Positions 18,329 to 26,941 of a DNA stretch of 40,591 nucleotides are shown in pieces. The notes under the pieces are model-generated. The model did no database searches, had not been told where the DNA came from, and saw nothing but the letters and a program-made list of their open reading frames with translations. The translations under genes were made by a program, and so were the position numbers. The first letter of the stretch is position 1, and each line of letters begins with the position of its first letter. Location of the stretch: positions 1 through 40,591 of the forward strand of contig DAITMB010000036.1 in assembly GCA_036835375.1 (NCBI GenBank). The letters are read 5' to 3'. Source of the DNA: JANQTF01 sp036835375 (GTDB taxonomy: Bacteria > Bacteroidota > Bacteroidia > J057).

Positions 18329-19924
18329 ATGCTTCAGCAACTGCCAGCAGGGGAATCGAGTTTTATCACAATAAGGTCTGAAAACCAGCTCTATGTGGAC
18401 AAGACGGAGGTGATTCACCGATTGGTGAGCAGCGGCAGGTATTTTTTCCTCTCTCGCCCCCGGCGTTTTGGCAAATCGCTGACAGTCTCCACGCTCAAGG
18501 CACTGTTTGAAGGGCGGCGCGACTTATTCGAAGGGCTTTGGATCCATGAGCCGGACCGCTGGGACTGGACCCAGACCTATCCGGTGATTTCGCTGTCGTT
18601 CAATGGGTTGGACTATGTCAATCAACCACTGGAACAAGCCCTCGCCAAAGACATGGCCATCAAAGCCGCCACGCACGGCATTTCGCTCATCGCCGAAACC
18701 GCCAAAGACCGCTTCAAGGAGTTGATTCTGGCTTTGTCGTCAGGAGGCCGGGTCGTGGTGCTGATCGACGAATACGACAAGCCGATCAATGACTATCTCG
18801 ACGACATTACGCAGGCGGACGCCAACCGCGATGTGCTGGGCAATTTTTTCGGCGTCCTGAAGGCCAACGATGTGGTGGATCACCTCCGCTTTGTGTTCAT
18901 CACCGGGGTGTCGAAATTTTCCAAAGTGACGCTCTTTTCCGAACTGAATAACCTCACTGACCTCACCCAGCACAAGCGCTTTGGCACCCTGCTGGGCATC
19001 ACCCAACAAGAGTTGGAGCAGGACTTCGGCCTGCATATCGCGGCACTGGCTGAGGAGGAGGGCATGACCATCGAGGCCTTGCTGGCCAAAATCAAGCATT
19101 GGTACAATGGCTACACCTGGGATGGGCGGAATTTTTTGTACAATCCTTTCTCTCTGTTGGGCTTGTTTGGCAGCGGTAGCTTTAAAAACTACTGGTTTAC
19201 CAGCGGCACCACTTCCTGGCTCGTGAGCAAAATGCGAGAGTTGAACAGCCCGGTAATCGAGCTGGAAAACATGGTGGTTGACGAGGCCTTTTTCGATAAA
19301 TTCGAAATCAACAACCTCAACCCCACGGTGCTGCTGTATCAAACGGGCTACCTCACGATCAAAGAGGTGATCAGGGGGGATATCATGCGCTATCGGCTTG
19401 GATATCCCAATTTTGAGGTGCGGCATTCGCTCATGAGCAATTTGTTCACTGAATATTCCCAAAAGCCGGTGAGCGAGTCTGGCAGCATGGCATGGGAACT
19501 GGAAGGAGCCCTGGCCCGGCACGACCTCCCCGAATTCATCGGGTTGCTACGCGGCATTTTCGCCGACATCTCCAACCGGATGCTGAAGCAATATGTCGAA
19601 GGCGACAACCTGCGGCTCTGGGAAGCCTACTATCAAACGGTCATTTACCTGGCTCTCAACCTCACAGGCAATCAGGTGGCCTGCGAAGTGCAGACCAACC
19701 GCGGCTACATCGACGCCGTGGCTGAAACGGAGAAGTTCCTCTACGTCATGGAATTCAAGGTAGGCAAAGCCGCCGAAGCCCTGCAACAAATCAAGGACAA
19801 AGGCTATCCCGAGAAATACCAACACCGTGGCAAAGCCATCACCCTGCTGGGCGTCGGCTTTGATGCGGAGACGAGGAATATTGGGGATTGGGAGTCGCTT
19901 CGAGAACCTCAGCGACCGGGATGA
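18329..19924 (+). CDS. AAA-ATPase-like protein with C-terminal PD-(D/E)XK nuclease domain
   Basis: The protein is 531 residues. The N-terminal half matches the AAA-ATPase_like family: LPAGESSF then LYVDKT, a Walker A in SRPRRFGKS (Lys49) and a Walker B in VVVLIDEYDKP (Asp147-Glu148). The C-terminal part is the PD-(D/E)XK domain (formerly DUF1703) that goes with it, with Asp462 in GYIDAV, Glu475 and Lys477 in MEFKV, and a QIKDKGY helix. The family is abundant and strain-variable in Bacteroidota; its role is not established, and mobile or defence functions have been suggested. It has its own promoter. Its G+C looks higher than that of the genes to its left. The last codons (REPQRPG) and the TGA lie inside a tandem repeat, so the natural C-terminus may have been altered. 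Confidence 0.88.
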   Translation: MLQQLPAGESSFITIRSENQLYVDKTEVIHRLVSSGRYFFLSRPRRFGKSLTVSTLKALFEGRRDLFEGLWIHEPDRWDWTQTYPVISLSFNGLDYVNQPLEQALAKDMAIKAATHGISLIAETAKDRFKELILALSSGGRVVVLIDEYDKPINDYLDDITQADANRDVLGNFFGVLKANDVVDHLRFVFITGVSKFSKVTLFSELNNLTDLTQHKRFGTLLGITQQELEQDFGLHIAALAEEEGMTIEALLAKIKHWYNGYTWDGRNFLYNPFSLLGLFGSGSFKNYWFTSGTTSWLVSKMRELNSPVIELENMVVDEAFFDKFEINNLNPTVLLYQTGYLTIKEVIRGDIMRYRLGYPNFEVRHSLMSNLFTEYSQKPVSESGSMAWELEGALARHDLPEFIGLLRGIFADISNRMLKQYVEGDNLRLWEAYYQTVIYLALNLTGNQVACEVQTNRGYIDAVAETEKFLYVMEFKVGKAAEALQQIKDKGYPEKYQHRGKAITLLGVGFDAETRNIGDWESLREPQRPG

Positions 19925-20016
19925 GAGAGCCTCAGCGACCGGGATGAGAGAACCTCAGCGAACGCGGGATGAGAGAGCCTCAGCGACCGGGATGAGAGAG
20001 CCTCAGCGAACGCGGA
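19901..20016 (+). repeat. Five imperfect 23/25-bp tandem repeats over the stop codon
   Basis: The unit is ATGAGAGAgCCTCAGCGAcc + GGG (23 bases) or a 25-base form in which ACCGGG becomes AACGCGGG. Copies start at about 19898 (truncated), 19921, 19944, 19969 and 19992, alternating 23, 25, 23 and 25 bases. The first copy encodes the end of the ATPase/nuclease protein, and the stop TGA is in the second. Because the units are not multiples of three, gain or loss of a copy would change the frame of anything read through them. Confidence 0.85.
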
Positions 20017-20125
20017 AGGGGCACATGGTGGTTATCTTCCGAATTCATGGGGGTAGAAAAGCTGTTTTGCGTAGCCATGTAAACCCAATTTTTTTAGTAA
20101 ATTGCTGCCTTCGAGTCTGAAGCTT

Positions 20126-22393
20126 ATGAGCTACTTGGCTGAGGTGATTTTGCCTCTTCCCATGAAGTCTGAATTTGACTACCTGATCGGTCCCGCACAT
20201 GAGGGGCGGGTGATGCCGGGCATGCGGGTGTTGGTGAGTTTTGGCAAAAAAAAGATCTATACAGGCCTCGTTAAGCGGGTGCGTACAGCGACACCCACTG
20301 ATCAGCTCGGCAAGCTCAAAGCCATAGACGATGTGCTGGATGAGCGCCCTCTGCTTCAAGCGCATCANNNNNNNNNNNNNNNNNNNNNNNNNNNNNNNNN
20401 NNNNNNNNNNNNNNNNNNNNNNNNNNNNNNNNNNNNNNNNNNNNNNNNNNNNNNNNNNNNNNNNNNNGAGGTCCAGGATACCTACAAGCCCAAGACAAAG
20501 GCTTATCTCAAGCTTACTGAGGCGTATCAGCAAGAGGACAAGATCAAGGAGGCGTTTGACAGCCTTTCGCGCTCACAGCATCAGGAAAATCTTCTCATGG
20601 AGGTCGTCACGGCTTGGTTCAAGGAGCAGTCTGTACCCAAGAAAGAGACGCTGAAACGCCTCGACATCGGGTCGCAAGTCGCCAAATCCCTGATCACCAA
20701 GGGCATCATTGAGCAAGAAGACATTCAGGTGGATCGACTCGAATTTCATGGATACAGGCCCCGCCTGGCGGAGGTGGTGCTCAATGAATTTCAAGAAAAA
20801 GCCATCGGAGACATTCGAGCGGCGATGAAGGTCACGCCGAGAAAACCCATTTTGCTGCAAGGAATCACGGGCAGCGGCAAGACGCACCTCTACATCGACC
20901 TTATGCGGGAGGTGCTTGCCGAGGGAAAGCAAGTGCTCTACCTGTTGCCGGAGATCACCCTCACCAAGCAGATCATTGAGCGCGTGCGCACGGCTTTTGG
21001 TGGCAAAGTGGGCATCTATCACAGCCGATTCAATGACCAGGAGCGGGTCGAGATCTGGCAACGAATCCGAAGTCGGGAATTTGAGGTCGTGGTGGGCGTG
21101 CGATCTGCGATATTCCTCCCTTTTCAAGACCTGGGGCTGATTGTAGTGGATGAAGAGCACGATCAGTCTTTCAAACAGCAGGAACCCAGCCCGCGCTATC
21201 ATGCCCGCGACACGGCGGTGGTATATGCTTCACTGCTCAATATACCGATCTTGCTCGGGTCTGCCACGCCATCCATGGAATCCTATGCGAATGCGCTCGC
21301 TGGCAAGTATCACCTCGTGGAGCTTCATCGGCGGGCCATCGCGCTGAATCCGCCGTCGCTGGAATTGGTGGACATGCGGGTCCAAAAAAAGAAGAAGCTG
21401 AGCGATGGGGTCTTTTCAAGCATCCTGGAGCAAGAAATGCGGGAAACGCTGGCGCGCGGAGAACAGGTGATTTTGTTTCAAAATCGGCGGGGCTATGCGC
21501 CCTTCTTGATGTGTGAGACCTGCGGTCACGTGCCCCAATGCATCAATTGCGACATCAGCCTCACTTTTCACAAGGCCAAGGATCACCTTCGTTGCCATTA
21601 CTGCGGCTACACGGCCTTCCAGACGCAAGCCTGCGAGAAATGCGGCAACTTTGCCCTGCGACAAGGTGGCATTGGTACAGAGAAAATCGCCGAGGTTGCC
21701 AGCCTTCTCTTCCCTACACATCGGGTGGAGCGCATGGACCTCGACACCACACGCAGCAAGATGGGTTACCAGCACATCATTCAGCAATTTGAATTGGGGC
21801 AAATCGATGTGCTCGTGGGCACGCAAATGGTGTCAAAGGGCCTGGACTTTGACAATGTGACACTGGTCGGGGTGATTGCTGCCGATCAGATTCTGGGCTT
21901 TCCTGATTTTCGAGCCTACGAGCAGGGCTATCAGCTCCTGACGCAGGTGAGTGGACGAGCCGGACGAGCCAAAAAATTGGGGAAAGTCCTCATCCAAACT
22001 TACATGCCGGAGAATCCGATCCTGCAATTACTCACGAAGGATTTTTCTGTTTTCTATGATCATCAGGTGCCTGATCGCCAAGTGCATGGATATCCGCCAT
22101 TTACCCGCTTGATCCGCATCGAAATCCGTCACCCCGACCGGAATTTTATTGAAGCAGAATCAAAGCGGCTCCACGATCTGCTCACCCCTCCCTTTGGGAC
22201 CAATCTTCTCGGACCAGATTATGCCCTCGTTCCGCGGGTGCGCAACCAGTATCGGATGCAGTTTTTGCTGAAAGTAAGCCGCAAAGCCTCAGGTGCCCAT
22301 TTACGGACGCTACTCCAAACGGCGATTCGTCATTACTACGAATCGGCTCCTCAAAAAACGCTTCGGATCATCCTGGACGTGGACCCGGTGTGA
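20126..22393 (+). CDS. priA: Primosomal protein N' (replication restart helicase PriA), interrupted by assembly gap
   Basis: PriA is the 3'-5' DNA helicase that reloads the replisome at stalled forks. The N-terminal 3'BD domain is visible (EVILPLPMKSEFDYLI, GMRVLVSFGKKKIYTGLV). After the gap come Walker A GITGSGKT (about residue 246 with the placeholder), the DEEH box in VVDEEHDQSFKQQ, four Cys pairs of the zinc-binding insert (CETCGHVPQCINC ... CHYC ... CEKC), GTQMVSKGLDF, QVSGRAGRAKK, and the typical C-terminus ILDVDPV. The ATG at 20126 is preferred over the TTG at 20102 because it begins right at the conserved domain. One hundred N stand in the N-terminal half; the frame happens to stay open across them, but the true length is unknown. 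Confidence 0.95.
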   Translation: MSYLAEVILPLPMKSEFDYLIGPAHEGRVMPGMRVLVSFGKKKIYTGLVKRVRTATPTDQLGKLKAIDDVLDERPLLQAHXXXXXXXXXXXXXXXXXXXXXXXXXXXXXXXXXXEVQDTYKPKTKAYLKLTEAYQQEDKIKEAFDSLSRSQHQENLLMEVVTAWFKEQSVPKKETLKRLDIGSQVAKSLITKGIIEQEDIQVDRLEFHGYRPRLAEVVLNEFQEKAIGDIRAAMKVTPRKPILLQGITGSGKTHLYIDLMREVLAEGKQVLYLLPEITLTKQIIERVRTAFGGKVGIYHSRFNDQERVEIWQRIRSREFEVVVGVRSAIFLPFQDLGLIVVDEEHDQSFKQQEPSPRYHARDTAVVYASLLNIPILLGSATPSMESYANALAGKYHLVELHRRAIALNPPSLELVDMRVQKKKKLSDGVFSSILEQEMRETLARGEQVILFQNRRGYAPFLMCETCGHVPQCINCDISLTFHKAKDHLRCHYCGYTAFQTQACEKCGNFALRQGGIGTEKIAEVASLLFPTHRVERMDLDTTRSKMGYQHIIQQFELGQIDVLVGTQMVSKGLDFDNVTLVGVIAADQILGFPDFRAYEQGYQLLTQVSGRAGRAKKLGKVLIQTYMPENPILQLLTKDFSVFYDHQVPDRQVHGYPPFTRLIRIEIRHPDRNFIEAESKRLHDLLTPPFGTNLLGPDYALVPRVRNQYRMQFLLKVSRKASGAHLRTLLQTAIRHYYESAPQKTLRIILDVDPV
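20368..20467. other. Assembly gap of exactly 100 N inside priA
   Basis: A run of exactly 100 N is a standard scaffolding placeholder of unknown size. It falls where PriA should carry the end of its 3'BD domain and the start of its winged-helix region (the AADYY/GEV/ALP-type motifs are not visible). The missing part is likely longer than 33 codons. Confidence 0.97.
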
Positions 22394-22505
22394 GAACTCG
22401 CGTAGCGTGCCGCCTGTGCCGAGGGATACGCTTGGAACAGCTTTTTTTCTTACATGACTGGATGATGTGCGATGGCGGGAAAAGTCAAAAATCCTTGCAG
22501 GTAGC

Positions 22506-22537
22506 TTGACATTGAGTAGAAAAATTACTCAACTTTG
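22506..22537 (+). promoter_or_regulatory. Promoter/operator region of the winged-helix regulator
   Basis: TTGAGTA (22512-22518) and TACTCAA (22526-22532) form a perfect 7-bp inverted repeat with a 7-base spacer. It is preceded directly by TTGACA (22506-22511) and followed by CAACTTTG (22530-22537), a one-mismatch match to TAnnTTTG placed 21 bases after TTG. The repeat sits between the two promoter elements and 10 bases before the ATG, as expected for an autoregulatory operator. If the CAACTTTG box is used, the mRNA would be nearly leaderless. Confidence 0.5.
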
Positions 22538-22542
22538 GTCAC

Positions 22543-23079
22543 ATGATCGAGACGCTGATTTCTTCTAAGACCAGGGTCAAGCTGTTGTTAAAATTTTTTC
22601 TGAACAGCAACACCACGGGCTACCTTCGCCATTTGGAGACGGAGTTTGGAGAATCGACGAATTCGATCCGGGTGGAACTGAATCGCTTTGAGGAGGCTGG
22701 CATGTTGACCTCGGAGCTGGAGGGCAACAAAAAGGTGTTTCGGGCCAATACGCGGCATCCGTTGTTTGAGGAGATTCACCGGATTTTGCTGAAATACGTG
22801 GGGCTCGACAAGATCATCGATCATGTGGCCAAGCGGCTGGGCAATGTGCAGCGGGTGTACCTGACCGGAGAGATGGCCAAGGGAATGGACAGCCCGCTGA
22901 TCGACCTGCTGCTGGTAGGGGATCCGGATCAACGCTACCTCATAGAGTTGATTGGGAAGGTGGAAGGGCTGATTGATAGGAAAATCAGGTATTTGATTTT
23001 GTCTATTGCGGAATTTGATGCTACCTACCCATCTCACAGCACCGAACCACTTTTGCTCCTTTGGAGCGCCACACGCTGA
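22543..23079 (+). CDS. ArsR-like winged-helix transcriptional regulator of a polysaccharide locus
   Basis: The protein is 178 residues. The N-terminal ~80 residues form a winged helix: MIETLISSKTRVKLLLKFF, then TGYLRHLETEFGES, recognition-type STNSIRVELNRFEEAGML, then a wing with GNKKVFRANTRHPLF. The C-terminal half (VYLTGEMAKGMDSPLIDLLL) looks like a nucleotidyltransferase-like fold. Proteins of this layout are common at the start of capsule/exopolysaccharide loci in Flavobacteriia and relatives, which fits the genes that follow. An inverted repeat just upstream suggests it controls itself. The effector is unknown. Confidence 0.75.
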   Translation: MIETLISSKTRVKLLLKFFLNSNTTGYLRHLETEFGESTNSIRVELNRFEEAGMLTSELEGNKKVFRANTRHPLFEEIHRILLKYVGLDKIIDHVAKRLGNVQRVYLTGEMAKGMDSPLIDLLLVGDPDQRYLIELIGKVEGLIDRKIRYLILSIAEFDATYPSHSTEPLLLLWSATR

Positions 23080-23120
23080 CTTCACTTGCTGTACACAAGA
23101 ATTTCCTCACGTCGCTCACG

Positions 23121-26100
23121 ATGATTTCTATGCATACTTCTACCATCCATCGACTGACTTATTCAATACTTGCTTTGTTCGGCCTGATCACGGTAAGTCA
23201 GGCGCAGCCCATCGTGCAGCTCGGTCCGGACACGGTGTTGTGCGGCAGCAGCTATCTACTCGATGCTGGCAACCCCAGCGCGACCAGCTACCTCTGGAGC
23301 GACGGCTCCTCTAGCCAAACCCTGCTGGTCACCACCAGCGGGATCTATTGGGTGGACGTGACCGATGGCAGCGGCATGACAAGGGATAGTGTGGAGGTGG
23401 AGCTGGTGGGAGGTTTGGTGAAACCCCTGGTGACTGATACTGCTATTTGCGAAAACACCAGTATTACAAGAACAGCTACTTCGAACGGAGACATTATTAT
23501 TTGGCGTAATATAACAAGTGGTTTTATTGCTGGTGTTGGGAATCAGCTCACTATATCTCCTCCTACGACTTCGAGTTATCAAGTAGAATCGAGGGTGTTC
23601 AATTTTCCTACAAGTGGGGGCTTTATCAATGTTTCTGGAGGATCGTTTTTTACAATTACAAACGAAAGGGGGCTTCAATTTTCTGTTACGGGTGTTACTT
23701 TGCTAGAATCGGTAAAACTCGTTACGAATGGTGCTAAAACGGGAAATGTAGTGGTCAGAAATGGTTCTGGATCGATTTTAGGCACATACCCGGTGAATAT
23801 TAGCGGTGCTGGGATCCATCAAGTATTATTAGGACTCACCCTTACACCGGGAGCCAATTATCGAATCACTCTGGCAAATCCGGGTGGTAGTGGTCAACTC
23901 TATATTCGAACCGGGGGATTCAATTATCCAATTGTGAGCGGACCCTTTTCTTTTACTAGTGGATTACCTATAGCTACTCATTACAATGCATTCTTCGATT
24001 TCCGATACAGAACGCTAAGCGAATGTACAAGCCCTTTAGACACCTTTGAGGTGGTAGTAAGTCCTAATCCTGTTGTGAATCTAGGGAATGACAGTAGTTT
24101 TTGCGATGTGCCGGGATTTGTCCTTGATGCAGGAACAGGAACAGGCTTTAGCTACGCGTGGAATACCAGTGCCACGAGTCAAACTATTACTGTATCTACC
24201 ACCGGAACCTATCAGGTGACCGTAACTGGTCCTTCGGGGTGTTTTAACTCAGACAGTATTGACCTTGTATTCACAAATAAACCCGATTTGGTTCTAAGTG
24301 GAAATACTACAGTATGTGGACCTCAGGCGTTAACCGCAACAGCAAGCACGACCATTGGAGATGGAATTTTGTGGTACTCGGATTCATTAGGCACTGCTTT
24401 CTCGTCGTTAAGTCCGCTTCCAATACAAGCAACAACAGACACGACGATCTATGCACGTGCAGTCCAAAAGGGGGGGGCCATTTCAGTTGGGCCTGCTCAG
24501 CCAAGTGCAGGAGCTTTTTTTAATGTTCTCAATACAAGAGGGCTGATATTCAACACATCAGAAGCCTTGTTCCTCGAACAAGTTTCTATCGCAACTGATG
24601 GTGCAAAATCTGGAGTTCTTTCCATAAAATCAGCTACAGGAGCAGTGTTATTTTCTGACAATTTCAACATTGTAGGTCCGGGTGTACACCCTGTCTCTAT
24701 CGGCGCGCTTCTCCCTGCAGGTACGGGGTACCAAGTAGTGTTAGAGTCACTAATTGGTCCGGGAAAAATGTTGATAAATACAGCTGGCATCTTTCCGATT
24801 GCTGTGGGGGCCATCAGCATTGTTAGTGGAACCCCCATTACGGCTCACTATAATTTTTTCACTAACCTGATTTTTAGAGAAGTAAGTGACTGCCAAAGCG
24901 ATCTTCAGTCTATTTCCTATACGGTATTAGAGAGTCCCATTATTGAACTAGGGGCCGATATATTTTTATGTGGATCGCCAACTGCAACAATTGGTGTAGC
25001 ATATCCCGGCGCGAGCTACCAATGGAGCAACGGATCTTCTACAGCCCAACTTCAGGTCAGTACAAGCGGCACTTATGGAGTTACCCTCAGCCTGACAAAC
25101 GGATGCAGCTATCAGGATTCTCTCCGGGTGTTGTTCGCTCCTGCCCCTGTAGTCCCTGTTCTTCCTTCAGATACGATTATTTGTGTCCCAAATGAGATAG
25201 CCATCCAAGCACAAACTACCAGTTCATCCGTGTATTGGTATGATCAGGCCACTGGAGGTCAGGCACTAGGCTCAGGATTTTTATTCAGCAGGTATGTAGA
25301 TACCACCTCTACGTTCTATGCGGAGTCTCGGGAGTTTTCATTTAACGAATCTGCAGGATTGACCTTTGCTAATCAAGGTAACTATTTTTTGGTAGGGAAT
25401 GCGAGGGGTCTTGAATTTCAGGTATCAGAACCCCTTATTCTTGATTCTGTTTCGATCTATATCAATACGCCACAACAAGGAAATGTCTTGATTATTAGAG
25501 AAGGGAATGACACCGTTTTTAACCAGAACTACGGGCTGAATCAGCCCGGCAAGAATCGTATCGTTTTATCAAGATCCCTCCATACCGGATCTTATATTAT
25601 TTTATATCAGCCATTTGGGGGCAATCAGGGTTTGCTCATAAACACAGCGGCAAGTTTTCCTGTAGCGAAATCGGGTATAACAATCCTGAAAGGAACACCG
25701 ATTGCTGGTCATTATAATTACTTTTTCGATTGGGCAGTTCGAAGAAGCGAAGGCTGTGCTAGTACTAGAAGCAGTCGAGCGTACGAAGTTGTCATACCGA
25801 TGGTGTTGCCAGATGAGATTTATTCTTGCAAAGATACCCTCGTGGACTTTTCATTGGCAGGCGCCACCTATTTGTGGAGTGATGGAACCATGGCCTCTAG
25901 CAACAACGTGACCCAAACTGATGAGTTTTGGGTCGAAATTTCGAAAGCAGGATGTGTGCTGAGAGATACATTTTTGGTAGAGATACCGGTTGATGCGGGT
26001 TTGCCGGACGATGGTGTGTTATGTGGAAATGTATTGAGGACCCGCTACGACTCATCTGCGGTGTTCTTGTGGAGCACGGGCGACACCATTTCGGAAATTT

Positions 26101-26921
26101 TACTGTTTGCACCAGCCACCATTTCTGTTGTGGTGACCGAGCCGAGGGGCTGCACCTTGCTCGATACCATCGTGATTAGTGGATTTTCAGACTTTCCTGT
26201 GTTAAACTTGGGAAATGATGTCACGGATTGTGACAGTGTGACGCTATATTCAGGAAATCCAGGCCTACTTCATCTATGGAGTACCGGTGAAACGACGGAT
26301 ACAATTACGATCACAAGTAGCGCAGTTGTCACCCTCACAGTGACAAATCAATTTGGATGTGCTACGCTCGATACAATTGGAATTTTCATTCCACTCAAGA
26401 CTCAAGCTTCCTTCTTTGTACCCGATACGGTGGTAAGTTCATCACTGACGGTCTCTTTTTCCAATACATCCTCTTTTGGGGGATACTTATGGGATTTTGG
26501 AGATGGCTCTACGAGCACCAGCAACTCTCCTAGTCACCAATATGAATTTCCTGGAAATTATTGTGTGACTCTCATTGCGATTGACATTGCCAACAACTGT
26601 GGAAATGATACAGCCGTGTATTGTTTTGACCTTCTCAGGCATAACGTAAGTATTTCGGATCAGGAACTCGTGGATTTATCGATCTATCCCAACCCTGGTA
26701 ATGGGCAGATCTGGGTTCGTTTGCCATCGTGGTCTGGCAGACCAGTAGAACTGAAGTTGTATGATCTCAGCGGCAGAATGATACAAGGATGGCAAATCGC
26801 TTCTTGGCCTTCCCAAGATGTACCTCTCAGAATCGAAGGGGTAAGTTCGGGCATTTATCATTTACATGGAGCTTCGTCTGGACAGCAGTGGAACCGTATG
26901 GTTGAATTGTTGGCCAAGTAG
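23121..26921 (+). CDS. T9SS-secreted Ig-like/PKD surface protein
   Basis: The protein is 1,266 residues from the ATG at 23121; an upstream TTG at 23061 lies inside the previous gene and is not favoured. Residues ~1-29 are a signal peptide (YSILALFGLITVSQAQ). Then an Ig-like module (LGPDTVLCG ... YLWSDGSS) alternates three times with a ~220-residue unit that has an Ig-like part and a second beta-sandwich marked by an RGL(Q/I/E)F motif. Further CHU-type Ig modules follow, then a PKD domain (LWDFGDGST, about residue 1123), and a T9SS type-A sorting domain (LSIYPNPGNGQIWV to the end). It is probably exported to the cell surface. The first ~100 codons are GC-rich and the rest clearly AT-rich. It lies between the regulator and the flippase, so it may be an anchor or partner of the polysaccharide; that is inference. 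Confidence 0.88.
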   Translation: MISMHTSTIHRLTYSILALFGLITVSQAQPIVQLGPDTVLCGSSYLLDAGNPSATSYLWSDGSSSQTLLVTTSGIYWVDVTDGSGMTRDSVEVELVGGLVKPLVTDTAICENTSITRTATSNGDIIIWRNITSGFIAGVGNQLTISPPTTSSYQVESRVFNFPTSGGFINVSGGSFFTITNERGLQFSVTGVTLLESVKLVTNGAKTGNVVVRNGSGSILGTYPVNISGAGIHQVLLGLTLTPGANYRITLANPGGSGQLYIRTGGFNYPIVSGPFSFTSGLPIATHYNAFFDFRYRTLSECTSPLDTFEVVVSPNPVVNLGNDSSFCDVPGFVLDAGTGTGFSYAWNTSATSQTITVSTTGTYQVTVTGPSGCFNSDSIDLVFTNKPDLVLSGNTTVCGPQALTATASTTIGDGILWYSDSLGTAFSSLSPLPIQATTDTTIYARAVQKGGAISVGPAQPSAGAFFNVLNTRGLIFNTSEALFLEQVSIATDGAKSGVLSIKSATGAVLFSDNFNIVGPGVHPVSIGALLPAGTGYQVVLESLIGPGKMLINTAGIFPIAVGAISIVSGTPITAHYNFFTNLIFREVSDCQSDLQSISYTVLESPIIELGADIFLCGSPTATIGVAYPGASYQWSNGSSTAQLQVSTSGTYGVTLSLTNGCSYQDSLRVLFAPAPVVPVLPSDTIICVPNEIAIQAQTTSSSVYWYDQATGGQALGSGFLFSRYVDTTSTFYAESREFSFNESAGLTFANQGNYFLVGNARGLEFQVSEPLILDSVSIYINTPQQGNVLIIREGNDTVFNQNYGLNQPGKNRIVLSRSLHTGSYIILYQPFGGNQGLLINTAASFPVAKSGITILKGTPIAGHYNYFFDWAVRRSEGCASTRSSRAYEVVIPMVLPDEIYSCKDTLVDFSLAGATYLWSDGTMASSNNVTQTDEFWVEISKAGCVLRDTFLVEIPVDAGLPDDGVLCGNVLRTRYDSSAVFLWSTGDTISEILLFAPATISVVVTEPRGCTLLDTIVISGFSDFPVLNLGNDVTDCDSVTLYSGNPGLLHLWSTGETTDTITITSSAVVTLTVTNQFGCATLDTIGIFIPLKTQASFFVPDTVVSSSLTVSFSNTSSFGGYLWDFGDGSTSTSNSPSHQYEFPGNYCVTLIAIDIANNCGNDTAVYCFDLLRHNVSISDQELVDLSIYPNPGNGQIWVRLPSWSGRPVELKLYDLSGRMIQGWQIASWPSQDVPLRIEGVSSGIYHLHGASSGQQWNRMVELLAK

Positions 26922-26941
26922 ACATGTACTGAACTCCCCAC

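Noticed and set aside
18740..19522. Minus-strand open frame of 260 codons opposite the ATPase/nuclease gene
   Set aside because: The plus frame carries Walker and PD-(D/E)XK motifs; the antisense frame is a by-product of GC-rich codons.
20573..21202. Minus-strand open frame of 209 codons opposite priA
   Set aside because: PriA motifs are on the plus strand throughout; the antisense product has no recognisable features.
22401..22452. Possible terminator after priA: GCGTA...TACGC followed by a run of seven T
   Set aside because: The stem is only five base pairs with a long loop, too weak to call.
23061..23120. TTG start for the secreted Ig/PKD protein
   Set aside because: It lies inside the regulator gene and would put 20 unrelated residues before a normal signal peptide; the ATG at 23121 is better.
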